From assembly GCA_029216955.1 (NCBI GenBank), contig JANAVB010044017.1:7112502-7176501 (forward strand): DNA of 64,000 bases, in the 5' to 3' direction. The stretch comes from Iris pallida (Eukaryota > Streptophyta > Magnoliopsida > Asparagales > Iridaceae). Both the position numbers and the translations under genes were made by a program. Shown piece by piece: positions 11,756-23,035 of the stretch (positions are counted from its first letter, which is position 1; each line of letters starts with the position of its first letter). A model generated the notes under the pieces. It was not told the DNA's origin and ran no database searches. It worked only from the letters and a program-made list of their open reading frames with translations.

Positions 11756-13703
11756 ATGACTAGACCATCTGGACGACGCGGAGGATTTTATATTAGGCAG
11801 TCCCGTCAGCCTCGGGCTGGGGATAGAGATTCCGTACCCTCATCCTCATCTCCGAGTACGCCATTGTACCATTCTGTTCCCGGTCCATTACCGGGACTGG
11901 GCAGTTCCAGCAGGTTAGCGACTCCTCCCTCATCGTCTAGCCTTCCTGATCCCGCATCCAACATCCCTGATCCCCCTTCCAGCATTCCTCCTGCCGACGG
12001 CTCCATGGGGGGAGCCGACGCCGAGCATATGGAGGACGGCGATCAGACTGATCCTGCCCAGGCAGGAGGTGAGAGCGACCCTCCATGCGCTCCCCCGGGC
12101 GAGACACGTATAGAGATTTGGACGGACGGACCTATGAAGTAAGTTAATTAATTAATATATATTTCTTAAATGATTATATGTACATATATATTCATGAAAA
12201 ATTATTATTGTATAGATGTCGGCCTTCTGCAGTACAGAGACAGCTGGAGGTATTTCTGAGACAGAACTATGGTGGGCCTTGGATTAACTACTCAGATGCT
12301 CCCGCAGATAGGAAGGCCTTTTGATTCGCCCACTTCAAGGTAAAAAATTTGTTTATTTTTAAATTTTAATAATCATTTGTGTATATTATACAACTTTTGT
12401 ATTTTACTTCTTGTAGAGGACCTATTTCTATCCACCACACCGGGCGGCGAGGATCGAGGGCCAATTTTTTGCCGTCGCAGCCAAGCTCATCCGTGATGCG
12501 ATCCACGACCAGAAGTCTCGTGATCGCTCCGGACAGCCGATCCATGGTTGGATCACGCCAGAGCAGAGGGCTGCGATGAAGGCTAGATTCAGCGAGCCCA
12601 AGTACCAGGAGTGGTCTGACAAGGCCAAGGTGGCGCGGTCGAGCGCCGGTAAGTGGTGTGGTGGCTCCATTCCGATGACGGAGCATTTTCGTTGTCTGGT
12701 ACATTTGCTATGACGGACATTAATTTATATATAGTTCGATAGAATGTTTAATACTAATAATAGATAATATATTTTAACAGGTAAAAAAGGGTGAAGACCC
12801 GAACATGGTTACCGTCTTCCTGGTCACCCATCGGAGGGCTGGGGAGTTCATTGGCGAGAGGGCGACGCAGGCATATGTACGATCTATTCTTTATATTAAT
12901 TTACTATAATTTAGAAAACAGAAAAATATATATCAATATAGACTTTAGCAAACACTTACACGTTAGCAAACATGTTCTAGGCCGAGTTTGTTCGGCTACA
13001 GGAGGAGGCGGCTGCTGCTGCTAGTGCACAAGCAGAAGAAGGGGCTGGTACTTCCTTCCAGCCGCCTACAGCTCTATCGCCGGACGAGCTCTGGATGACC
13101 GCCGTTGGCGGTTTTCAGAAGGGTACGTACTACGGTACGGGATCCTACGGTACGTATTTGGCTTCGGAGTCATCCCGGGCCCCCTATGTCAGTGTGCAGT
13201 CTCCGACTTCGCAGGCGTCGTCACGAGCTGAGGATATTCGTCGTCAGATCAAGGAGCTGCGTCACGAGTTGCAGCAGCAGATTTCTGATGCGGTCGAGCG
13301 ACGATCCGACCCTCCGATCGTCACCGGACGATTTGATGCGGTCGAGCTTAGTATACAGGAGCTGATGAGTCTGCATCAGGCTACAGCTGCCAGCTTGCAC
13401 ATGCTCACCGAGTCTACGTAGAGCACAGAGCGTAGACAGGTCGAGCTGGAGGGATCGCAGAGGAGCATGTCTGCCTCACTCACTCAGGTTTTGACTTCGC
13501 TTGAGGCGAGTACTGAGAGGGTGGTGAGTACCCTTGCTGTTTATGGTGAGCGACTGCGAGAGCTGGAGCAGATACGTCCTCCTGGTCCATCGACGGCGCC
13601 GACTCCAGATATTGCACTGCCTCCTACTGCCCCTACGGTGCAGCTCACCCAGGAGCAGTATGACTACATTTTATTCCAGATGCGCGGTAGGGGTCCTCAG
13701 TGA
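11756..13703 (+). pseudogene. CACTA second gene, Transposase_24 / TNPA-like, five exons
   Basis: This is the accessory protein gene of CACTA elements, expected to bind subterminal repeats. Exons 11756-12138, 12216-12339, 12417-12698, 12781-12876 and 12981-13703 join in one frame with GT/AG borders. The first exon is Ser/Pro-rich. The conserved part spans exons 2-4 (RTYFYPPHRAARIEG, FSEPKYQEWSDKAKVARSS, GSIPMTEH, VFLVTHRRAGEFIGERATQAY). The last exon is Gln/Glu-rich with a likely coiled coil (IRRQIKELRHELQQQISDAVE). Two stops break the frame: TGA at 12322 in exon 2 and TAG at 13419 in exon 5; both are explained by a single C to T change. It lies 184 bases after the transposase stop on the same strand, the usual two-gene CACTA order. 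Confidence 0.82.
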
Positions 13704-14074
13704 TCCAGTATATTTTTTTTATCATCTTTGTATTTATTGGCCCTATGGGCCCATTGACCATTCTATACACTGATTTTCATTATTATTTGACTCTGTTGGA
13801 CATGTACGTTTGTTGGACATGTATGTTTGTGATATTTAATTTGTTGGTATTTTCATTGAGTACATGTATGATATTTAGTTGTAGACTGTTATGATGCATG
13901 GGAGACTGTTATTCATCTATTATTTATAGACTGTTATGATGGAAGACTGTTAATTGTGATGATATCTGTGACGGGGATGACAAATATACCTACGCTGGGT
14001 TATAAGCGATGATCTGATATACAAAGGAGGTGCTGCCCAAATTTAAAAAAATATAATGTGCATGTTCGTGATGA
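13704..14074 (+). other. CACTA 3' region, no gene
   Basis: AT-rich sequence after the second gene, with repeated GTTGGACATGTA and GACTGTTATGATG phrases. I see no open frame with a known domain; it is probably 3' untranslated sequence. Confidence 0.5.
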
Positions 14075-14392
14075 TGTGTGTCTGTGTTTACAGTGAATGT
14101 GAAATGCAGTGATCGGAACCATCGACAGTTTCGATTCATGTTGTATGTTTTATCTTGGATAGAAAGAGCAACAGTTTAGGGTGTACTTCTGAGAGCTTCA
14201 TTTTTACGTTATTCACTTTCTCGGGACGTCGTAAAGGATCCCGAGAAGGTGAAGGACGTGAAGAGGAAGCTCTGAGAAGTGTACCCTGAAATTTTGCTCT
14301 TTCTATCTAAGATAAAACATAGAACAATAAGCGAAACTGTCGATGGTTCGAATACTACACTTCACATACACTGTAAACACAGACACACAGCA
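14075..14392. repeat. Long inverted repeat (hairpin) in CACTA 3' end
   Basis: The arm starting TGTGTCTGTGTTTACAGTG near 14076 pairs with CACTGTAAACACAGACACA ending near 14387. Pairing continues inward through the GGAACCATCGACAGTTTCG, TATCTTGGATAGAAAGAGCA and GTGTACTTCTGAGAGCTTC blocks to a centre at about 14215-14258 (TTCTCGGGA / TCCCGAGAA). Arms of roughly 140 bases are imperfect but long. It could be a MITE inserted in the CACTA element or a source of double-stranded RNA. Confidence 0.8.
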
Positions 14393-14434
14393 TAACAAAA
14401 ATACCAAATATTTTTTTTTATTTTTTTTATAACA

Positions 14435-14885
14435 TCTGCGACGTATAGCGACGTTCTGTGATGTTTTGTGACGTCCTGTGCACGTCGCTATACGTCGCAA
14501 AATAGTGGCGTAACGTCGCTATCCGTCGCTATAATGCTGACGTGTATATGACCACCTAAGAGCCAGCGTCGCTAAAGTTGTCGCTAGGCGTCGCTAATAT
14601 GCTGACGTGGCTGCCATGCCATGTCATCATATGTAAAGTTTACGACATCGCTAAGTGATCGCCCTACGTCGCTATACTGGCGACGTATGCTGACGTCGCT
14701 ATCTGTCGCTCATATTAGCGACGTCTAGCGACACTAGAAGTGACGTTGCAACTAGCGACGAATTGCGACCAAATTATAATCTGCAACAAGCCTATAAGCG
14801 ACATCCATATTTCGTCGCTAAATACGTCGCTAATAGAAATTAGCGACGTATTTGCCCTTTTTAGCGACGTACTCTGACGTAGCTA
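14435..14885. repeat. CACTA right subterminal repeats
   Basis: Some thirty copies of GCGACGT-type motifs in both orientations up to the right terminal repeat, the counterpart of those at 5750-5965. Confidence 0.8.
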
Positions 14886-14909
14886 AAGGGGGGTATTTTA
14901 GTAGTGTCA

Positions 14910-15248
14910 TGCTTCGCACCAGCAGAGACAGATACCCAACAGGGTAGGGCTTTTGTGCTGATAGACGAGAAGACCGATGCTATAGGTAATAGATTTACAG
15001 GTTTGTCTTCATGTCCTTGTTTCGTCTTTCCACCTTGTCGTATGTTTCAATAGTATCTCTTAGATTGTGTTTTGTGCTGTGATAGATAAGTACAGTGACC
15101 CTGATCGAGACTGTGATAACACGACCAGTAGGACCATTTTGTGTGTACTATTTAATAGATTCTTGGACTATGATTGATGGGGGTTTGACCTAGAGGAGAG
15201 TGCGACCAAATTAAATTTCGAGGACGCAATTTTTTTGGGGGGAAGATT
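14910..15248 (+). other. Element A interior, right part with 3' primer motif
   Basis: Continues the interior after the CACTA element. A gag-end remnant lies near 14940-15000. TTTCGAGGACGCAA at 15218 and a purine-rich GGGGGGAAGA stretch sit just before the 3' LTR, matching the arrangement before the gypsy 3' LTR at 53471. Confidence 0.55.
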
Positions 15249-15883
15249 TGCCACTACCACTTTTCCAAGACAAGGGTATTTTTGTTATTTCATAATTTGG
15301 TAATTTTTTCTTTTAATATGATGGTTGTATTTACTTGTAGGTTAGCTTATTCATTATTCATGATAGACCCCACTTAGATTGACTTGACCAATTAGTTGAT
15401 TCATTAGATTCTAGTCATTAGTAGATTAACAACAAGCCGTAATTAGAGTCAAACCACTTAGCCCACTTAAGAACCTCCATAAAAGTGTAAAGAAGAGTTT
15501 AGGGCTTGTCTAATGCCTATTTAAACCCCTTTTTCTCCCAAATGGCAGCCACCATTAAACTCTGAACTTGTGTGGTGAGACTTGTAGTATATTTTATATT
15601 TAGGGATCTTGTGTTATGTTTTGAACTCTGAACATATGTGGTGACTTGCATCTATTTCCAGTTCATCTTTCCATCATATTTTATCATATTTCGTGCTATC
15701 TTCCTTAGATGTCTTGTGAATGAGTTATGACTTTATACCTCCGTGCAGAGATGACCGGTTTATATATTGTGTCTAGATATTGTAAATTATTGATGACCTA
15801 TATAGCTTTCTACCATCGATTCTGCGACGTAGGCTGGACGTACCCACGTGCTCGTGCCTCTATTTAGGGTACGAGTCGTGAAA
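15249..15883 (+). repeat. 3' LTR of element A, internally deleted
   Basis: Begins TGCCACTACC after a purine tract and ends with ACGAGTCGTGAAA, where the intact ending is CGTGACA. The last 300 bases match the 5' LTR end (4821-5063). At about 635 bases it is far shorter than the roughly 3-kb partner, so most of the middle, including the TTGAC array, is missing. Confidence 0.6.
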
Positions 15884-18746
15884 ATTTAGCATCGACACCT
15901 TTCCGGACACTCGACCGATATCCAAAGCACCCTATCGAATGGCGCCGACGGAGCTGAAGGAACTGAAAGCACAACTATAAGAGTTGCTAGATCATGGATA
16001 TATTCGCCCTATTGTCTCCTCGGGGGTGCTCCAGTGTTGTTTGTAAGGAAAGAGGATGGATCGATGTGGCTGTGCATCGACTATCGGGAACTTAACGAAG
16101 CTACGGTACGAAACAAGTACCCGTTACCAAGGATAGACGATTTGTTTGACCAGTTGCAAGGGGCAACGGTATTTTTTAAGATTGATCTTCGCTCAGGCTA
16201 TCATCAATTGAAGATCAAGTCCGAGGACATGCCGAAGTTCGCTTTCCGAACTTGATACGGTCACTATGAATTCCTAGTCATGCCCTTCGGCTTGACAAAC
16301 GCTCCTGCCGCTTTCATGGATCTAATAAACCGGGTGTTCCGACCGTTCATAAACAAATTTGTCATCATATTCATCGACGACATTCTCATATATTCGAAAA
16401 ACAAGGACGAGCACGTGGAGCACTTGAAGATGGTGCTACAGACTCTGCGTGAACATCAACTTTATGCTAAATTAAGTAAATATGAGTTCTGGATGAGCAG
16501 TGTGACGTTCCTTGGGTACGTTATTTCAGCTGAAGGCGTCACGGTGGACCCAAAAAAAATTGAAGCGATAGTTAAGTGGAAGCGGCCTACCTCGACAGGC
16601 GACATCAGAAGTTTTTTTGGCTTCGCAGGCTTCTACCGAAGATTTGTGAAAGACTTTGCTAAGATTGCGTCGCCTCTGACTCGCCTCACCTAAAAGGGAG
16701 TCGCATTCGAGTGGAACGACGACTATGAATCTAGCTTTCAGGAGTTAAAAAAATGGCTCGTTTCAGCTCCAATCCTTGCAGTTCTGGACGGACCAGAAGG
16801 ATTTCAAATATTTAGTGATGCATCGCAAACTGGCTTGGGATGTGTGCTCATGCAAAGGGATAAGGTGATTTTGTTTGCTACGAGACAATTGAAGTAACAC
16901 GAGAAGAATTACCCTATGCATGATCTTGAGCTAACGGCGATTATGTCCGTATTGAAGCTATGGCGGCATTATCTTTATGGTGTGGCTTGCAGCATCTATA
17001 CGAACCATAAAAGCCTCAAATATATCTTTACCCAACGGGACTTGAACTTACGGCAGCGGCGTTGGTTCGAACTCATCAAAGACTATGATCTGACTATCGA
17101 GTACACGCCAGGTAAGGAAAATGTTGTAGCGGATGCTCTGAGCAGAATATTCGCAGGGTGCCTGGCTATCAACCGTGACATACAACAAGACTTGGCAGAA
17201 ATGGGCATTGAACTCCGAATTCGATACCGTGGAGCACAATTGGCCTGATTGTACCTTGAGTCGAGCTTGCACAACAAGATAAAGGCCGCACAGGAGGACG
17301 ATCCATTCCTGAAGAAGATGCGCGAGCTGATTTCAACAGGGAATGCGGCCGACTTTATGGTGGACGAGGACGGAATGATGCGGAAGAAGGGGAGAATATG
17401 CATGCCGGACCATGCCAAACTTAGAAAAGAAATTCCGACGGAGGCCCACTATACGAAGTACTCGTTACATCCTAGAAGCACCAAGATGTACATGGACTTG
17501 CGCACGACCTTTTGGTAGCACAGCCTGAAGAAAGACGTGGCAAGTTTTGTGTCACAGTGCATGGCCTATCAACAGGTATAGGCCGAGCACCAAAGACCAG
17601 GTGGGGAGCTACAAAACCTCGACATTTCAGTATGAAAGTGAAACGACATCTCTATGGATTTTATCGTGGGCCTTCCGAAGACGCCCCGGGGAAATGACGT
17701 AATTTGGGTCTTTGTCGATCGATTGACCAAATCTGCTCAATTCATCGCTATCAAAGTATCATGGAGCGTCGATCGGTTAGCTCAGATCTATATCGATGAG
17801 ATTGTCCGACTCTACGGGATACCTGCCACAATCATTTCGAACAGAGATGGGCCATTCTTGTCACGTTTCTGGACGAGTCTGCAAGCGACGATAGGCACTA
17901 AGCTGAACGTTAGCTCTGCGTACTACCCGTAAATCGATGGCCAGACAGAAAGGGTGAATCAGATCCTAGAAGATGTGTTACGTCTGTGTGCAATAGATTT
18001 AAAGACTAGTAGGGACACGCACTTGTCGCTTGCGGAGTTTGCGTACAACAACAGTTATCAATCAAGCAACCAGATGGCTCCCTATGAGGTGCTTTACGGA
18101 AGGAAGTGTCGATCTCCGATTTGTTGGGACAAAGTCGGAGAGCGACAGGTGCTCGGGCCAGAACTAGTAGAACAAGCCGTTGAGAAGGTCCACATGATTC
18201 GAGATAGGCTTCGTATTGCTCAGAGTCGACAGAAAAGTTATGCAGATACACGTAGACGACCATTAGAGTTCTTGGCTGAGGACCATGTGTTTCTGAAGGT
18301 GATGTCGATGCGGGGCGTCATGTGATTCGGAGTAAAGGGCAAACTAAGTCCGTGATTTGTAGGCCCCTTCGAGATTCTCGAAAGAGTGGCGACAGTTGCT
18401 TACCGAATTGCGCTACATACCTCCTGCCCTAGCTGAAGTGCACAACATCTTCCACGTCTTCCAACTCCGGAAGTATGTACATGACCCAAGTTATATGGTT
18501 AGCTTCGATCAGTTGGAGCTGCGCACCGATCTATCATATTCGAAGGAGCCCGTACAAATTTTGGACGATAAAGAAAAGATCTGGTGGAGACGGTCGATGT
18601 CCTTGGTTTACGTACTCTGGTGCAACCATTCAGTTGAGGAGTCGACGTGGAAACTAGAGGCAAAAATGAAGGAGAAGTACCCTTCACTTTTTGCCGACGA
18701 AGGTCAGACCCTTGTTCTTCAGTTTCGGAAAAAAAAAAATTTTTAG
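15884..18746 (+). pseudogene. Gypsy (Ty3) chromovirus pol remnant
   Basis: Decayed polyprotein: reverse transcriptase ([61 protein letters not shown] with both catalytic Asp intact), RNase H ([26 protein letters not shown]), integrase zinc-binding and core regions ([39 protein letters not shown]) and a chromodomain-like tail (VQILDDKEKIWWR through STWKLEAKM). Gag and protease are absent; the sequence enters pol just before RT, next to the LTR end of element A. At least seven in-frame stops and several frameshifts are present, for example TGA at 16253 and TAA near 15979. Several are explained by C to T or G to A changes. Confidence 0.88.
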
Positions 18747-18756
18747 TGGTATATTA

Positions 18757-20557
18757 TGTAGTGCCCCACTCCTATTGGAGCGAAGCACTATGTAATAGGC
18801 TCATGGCAAGTCAGACATGGTCGGGAACACAGATGGCTAGTCAGACTCAGTGACGAGTTTGGTATACGAAAACAATGGCATCAATAAAATTGATTTGGAC
18901 GAATGATATGAGTACCGTTCTAATTAATGGATCGGCTACTGCTGGAATAAGTCCTATATGCAGTAGACTGTGTCTTGGCGAATGAACTCTAAAGAGAGTG
19001 ATGCAACCGATTTGCTGTTGGTTTTCTTGGCTTTCTGAATGATTTGTTGCTTGGGTTTGATAAGTTTGCTTTCTCGTCGATTTATGAATACATCCTTGGG
19101 AATTTCGAAGGAAGGATTTTAGGAGGGATTCTAATTCGATGCTCGTTCCATTGTAGGAGTTCGTGTAACTGACGCTTGGCCGTCGCAAAACGATCTCCTA
19201 CTCTCGGTACAATCTCTTTTGGTGGGTGGTTCTTCAGCCCCTTCTTTTCTACTCCTTCCCGCCAACAAATTCTTAAAGCTCAATGTTCAAATCGATGATG
19301 CTAACTTGATGTATGCTTTGCCACTAAGATCAAGAACTTAGGATAATTATATCAACTTAGAGAAATTAACTCTGAATTTATAAATTTCACACCAAAAAGA
19401 TAAAAGATAAAGTTCTAGAAAAGAGAGAATTTATTCATGTTCTGTAAAACATAATAAAGAAACATTGGTTACGGTATATTACGCCTCGAAGAATTTGGTG
19501 CCTATGGGATGCTAAATCAGAACGTACGGCTTCGGAGAAAAGAACTCTTGCACGAGTTGAAACAATTATGTGGTTTAATAATGTATGCGCTATGTAATTT
19601 AATTCATATATATTAAACTGTTCATACATTCGCATGGTCATGGATGACTTGTGCACAAGGTAAGCTTTCCTTGAAATGGTACCCGGGGCGCTAGGACCGA
19701 ATCGACCAAAGAGGAAATTATGGAATCGTGCTTCGACGCGAGGCATTACGAGACCTCCAGTTAGGCTCGCAACTTGGACTGGTAGAACGCGTCACAATGC
19801 TACGTAATCGTCCTTCATGGGTTCGATATCACCAATGACCGCATATAAGCTAGATTTTATGCTCACCTATTGTCTTGTGCATGTGGTAAGTATTATATAT
19901 ATTTTGTGCAGGAAAGGAGCACAGTCGTGGTAAGATAAGTTGAGATTGGTTATGTTGTTTACTGTTTAAATGTGCCTTCGATATGAATTGCAAATCATAT
20001 AGTTCTAAATAAAAAAAATCACTTCGTATGCTAGAATCCTTAATAAGCTGTGTCGGTATAGACGAGTGGGTTCGTCCCATCCACTAGCAAGTGTACTAAC
20101 CCCCAACTCCCCAGGTGACGAGCGCGCTGTGGGAGCTCGAGACTAGACTGAAGCTGAAGAATGGAAGGCAGCCCGAAGCTCTCCTATTTTGAAGTATTTT
20201 GAAGCCCAATTCAGATCGATGGCTTTTGTTCAAATGTATAAAGGGGCATGAATGTATGGAACGACAAGGACTATTTCATGGCAGCTTGTCGAGAGTTTTT
20301 CTTTTGTGCTTTCAAAGATGTAGCCACAACGGCATATGTAATATGAAAATGACCTTGCACATACTTTGCAAAATTTTATGAATGGAAAGCTAAATTTCTT
20401 CCTATTCTGCGTCTTCAATTCTCTGCACTGTTCAATTTCAACTCATCGTCTCAAAATAATTTTTAAGTGCACGTTATTGCCTTGTACAAGTCCAATAAAG
20501 ACTTGTACGACATCACGTCCCGACTCGTGGGAATTGATTTTATCTCGAGTCAAGGCG
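18757..20557 (+). other. Probable gypsy 3' LTR start, then unassigned repeat DNA
   Basis: TGTAGTGCCCCACTCC at 18757 follows an A/T-rich run after the pol stop and looks like the start of the 3' LTR of the pol remnant; its end could not be found. From about 19200 onward I see no open frame with a known domain and no terminal repeats. The short frames here are not convincing genes. Confidence 0.35.
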
Positions 20558-20870
20558 AGGACTAGTCCAGTCGGAAGAACTCTAGCTTTCAGTTGAATCC
20601 ACTATTGTAAAATCCTGCATGTTTTCATACGAAGTCCTTACAACTTCTACAGACGCGAGCTTTGATACAAAGAACTTGACCAACTTCAGTTTTGAAGAGT
20701 CTTTCTTCAATCAAGCCTCTGATTACAATTTTTCTGAAATATTCTAGACCGTACCGTACCAGCAAATTAACTAGAGAATTATAACTGGCTTAGAATTTGA
20801 AAATAAAAGCTTTTTAGAACTCTTTGGAAGAAACGGAAGCTTCTAGAAGAGAGAAGATGAAAGTGAATGA
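20558..20870 (+). repeat. Dispersed LTR-like repeat, second copy at 63671
   Basis: Matches 63671-63960 at roughly 80% identity by eye (shared ACTAGTC.AGTCGGAAGAA, GTCTTTCTTCAATCAAGC and GATTACAAT blocks) and runs into CTCTCTATTTATAG, a TATA-like signal, in both copies. This suggests an LTR with its promoter. Confidence 0.55.
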
Positions 20871-21424
20871 GTGATTTTAAATGATCAGAATTCCTCTCTA
20901 TTTATAGTTTTTACAATGACAGAACTCTGACAGAATTCGGACAGAATTCGGACAGAACTCTTTGTAACAAACCGCAACTGAAGGAAGACCAAGTTCAAAA
21001 TCCAACGTTCACATAACGTTTACCTTGGCCGAACTCTGGCCGAACTCTGGCCGAGTTCTGTCAGGGTTGGTCAGGTTAATTTTATGAAAAATATTTTTGG
21101 CTTTTTGAAAATCTTTCAGAAGCTTTTTGTAAATAGACGATATTTTTCAAAAACATAAGTCACTTTAAAAACGATAAGTCAGTTTTGAAAAACGATTTCG
21201 GATAGCCTATTTGCCAGTACGACTTGGTGTACAATGTATTTCTAGACTCAATAAAAATGAAAATTACATTGCGTAAGAAAATACAGTCTTGAGTGGAAAA
21301 TATAGCTTCGGTCTTGAACTGAGTAGATATCCAATCTTGATCAGTGTCCAAAACGTCTTTAGTAAACATCTGAAAGATGTCGTATATCGAGACAGAGTTT
21401 GATCAATTATTAAAATCAGGTTTG
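20871..21424. other. No gene recognised; continuation of LTR-like repeat
   Basis: Contains short direct repeats (GACAGAATTCGGACAGAA, GGCCGAACTCTGGCCGAACT). No coding signal was seen. Confidence 0.3.
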
Positions 21425-22330
21425 ACCATGACCAATGGACCAACTTGGCCTACCCGCCTCTTTCTCCATAAATACCCTCACATACATCAATCTTGAACGA
21501 TTTAATATGGCCTCATCACCTTTAATTGGCTTCCCAATCAAACTAGCTAGTTTTAATATCATCGAATTACTCCAATACTAGATAAGTAATCCCGGGAAGC
21601 GGACCCATATAGTTACTTTGAATAACAATTCCCGCTCGTACTTGCAACTAGACATCCATTCTTTTAAGATGATAAGTCTACCGTCGAACGTCCAGGCCCC
21701 CCTGCAGTATATGCTCAGCATCTTCCCGCATGCCAAATTTGACAAAAAAAACCCTCCTCCCTGCCAAATAACGTCATACTGCCCTTAGGGCACCAAACCC
21801 TAGCCGCATACGTGCATATCTGACCGTAAAAAGGCTTGTCCCAAGCACATACATTGCGATAGTATAATGCCAGAATACCGTTGTCTCAGAAATCTCTTCT
21901 ACATCAAACAAAGCTCGCAAACCCCCCATCCACCATTTTGGTTCCACGTAGTGCATCATAGTTGTTTGCAGTTCCAAGCCCCTACTACATACCTCCGCCC
22001 ATAGCCTTCCCTGTCTGTGTGCAATTCTATTCCCCTTATTATGCTCGTGCATGACCATACCCCCTGCGGATCCTCGGTAGCACGTCCCATACTTGCCTCT
22101 TGACTCTGCTTCTACATTACGACCTGCCGCTGCTACGTGGGCATCCTTCTCCCACTCGTCCTCGTGCAAGTATTATTGGTGTAGGTCTTCTGTATCCATT
22201 GATCTTGAGCTTTTCGTCCTCTATCCCGTGCTCGCTGCACCACCGTTGTCCACCCTCCTTCAGCCTCCTTTCTACCTGAAACTTTTATAGACGAGCCCTC
22301 CCCTCTTACGTTCTCAGATGGCAATCCCAG
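21425..22330 (-). pseudogene. LINE ORF1 fragment with DUF4283 domain
   Basis: On the minus strand the segment translates, with frameshifts, to a plant LINE (L1-type) ORF1 DUF4283 domain. Recognisable pieces are EEISETTVFWHYTIAMYVLG, then WTFDGRLIILKEW, then ELLFKVTIWVRFPGL, then ASLIGKPIKGDEA, then SRLMYVRVFME. ORF1 proteins of these elements bind RNA and escort it to the target. An N-terminal piece with GWTTVVQRARDR lies at 22180-22270. The linker between parts is frameshifted near 21774, and there is a stop inside WVRFPGLLI. No endonuclease or reverse transcriptase follows, so this is a fragment. Confidence 0.7.
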
Positions 22331-22356
22331 ATCCCATCAGTGGCCTCCAGGTCTGG

Positions 22357-22363
22357 TGAACCC

Positions 22364-22402
<39 letters not shown>
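22357..22402. repeat. (TA)n microsatellite
   Basis: TA run bordering the LINE fragment and, after a short spacer, the solo LTR. Confidence 0.9.
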
Positions 22403-22405
<3 letters not shown>

Positions 22406-22684
22406 CGACATATCATGAATATATATGTTGGTGCTTTCTTTACATTGAGAGAGTTGCTCTCAACATGCCTTGTAAAAGTTTAGTCCCACATCGTAAATGC
22501 ACCATGAGTTATCTCAACATATATACTTGGTTGTGTTGTTGAGAGATGCACATGGGGTGGTGACCCTAAGGAGGGAACCATGTGGGTGATTTTACTAGGA
22601 TGTAAGAATAAGGCTCCAAGGATTAAGCATTAATGCTTTTGTCATTCTCTTGGATTAATTCTATTTGGAGCTAAGCCCCAAAGG

Positions 22685-22735
22685 GGCTTAGCGACTCGGA
22701 CTCGGACTCGGGCTCGGACTCGGGCTCATGGACTC
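22685..22735. repeat. Hexamer repeat GACTCG(G)
   Basis: Repeats of CGGACTCGGACTCGGGCTCG inside the solo LTR. Confidence 0.7.
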
Positions 22736-22810
22736 ACACCAGGCTGACTGTGTAGACTACAAGTCAGTTATGGAAAGACTGATTCAATGCGATTAATTCA
22801 GATCCACTTT

Positions 22811-23035
22811 TTGTGGGATTTAATTCAATCTTTCCATAAGATTTGAATTAATTTCGTTGTCATCTTTGTGGGATTTAATTCAATCTTTTCATAAGATTTG
22901 AATTAATTTCATAGCTATCTTTGTGGGATTTGAATTAATTTCGTTGCCATCTTTGTGGGATTTGATTCAATCTTTCCATAAGATTTGAATTAATTTCGTT
23001 GCCATCTTTGTGGGACTTAATTCAATCTTTCCATA
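22811..23035 (+). repeat. 55-bp tandem repeat, about four copies
   Basis: Unit of about 55 bases beginning TTTGTGGGATTTAATTCAAT and ending AATTTCGTTGCCATC, repeated head to tail; one copy lacks the middle. It sits in the U3 part of the solo LTR, upstream of the TATA-like signal, a usual place for LTR enhancer repeats. Confidence 0.85.

Larger units (their letters stand above)
5732..14906 (+). mobile_element. CACTA (En/Spm) DNA transposon, 9.2 kb, near-complete
   Basis: Left end CACTACTAAAATA at 5732 and right end TATTTTAGTAGTG at 14894-14906 are perfect 13-base inverted repeats. A 3-base target duplication TCA flanks them (5729-5731 and 14907-14909), as expected for the CACTA superfamily. 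Both subterminal regions are packed with copies of AGCGACGT and its complement. It carries two genes on the plus strand, one TNP2-like with Transposase_21 and DUF4216 regions and one Transposase_24/TNPA-like. Each gene has intact splice signals and only a few nonsense codons. It sits in the interior of LTR element A. Confidence 0.95.
1943..15883 (+). mobile_element. Gypsy-related LTR element A, coding-poor, split by CACTA
   Basis: Parts in order: 5' LTR remnant to 5063 ending CGTGACA; tRNA-Ile-type primer site 5072-5089; interior 5090-5731 and 14910-15248; a TTTCGAGGAC motif and purine tract near 15218-15247; 3' LTR 15249-15883. The two LTRs align clearly between about 4821-5063 and 15581-15883. 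The interior totals only about 1 kb once the CACTA element is removed and holds at most a trace of gag (about 14940-15000, translating to a GRAF.LIDEKTDA-like stretch resembling the end of gypsy gag). The leader after the primer site resembles the gypsy leader at 48430-48500. The left boundary is obscured by the LTR at 1-1942. Confidence 0.65.

Noticed and set aside
22811..23035. Possible CRISPR-like array
   Set aside because: Units are contiguous tandem repeats without unique spacers, in a plant LTR.
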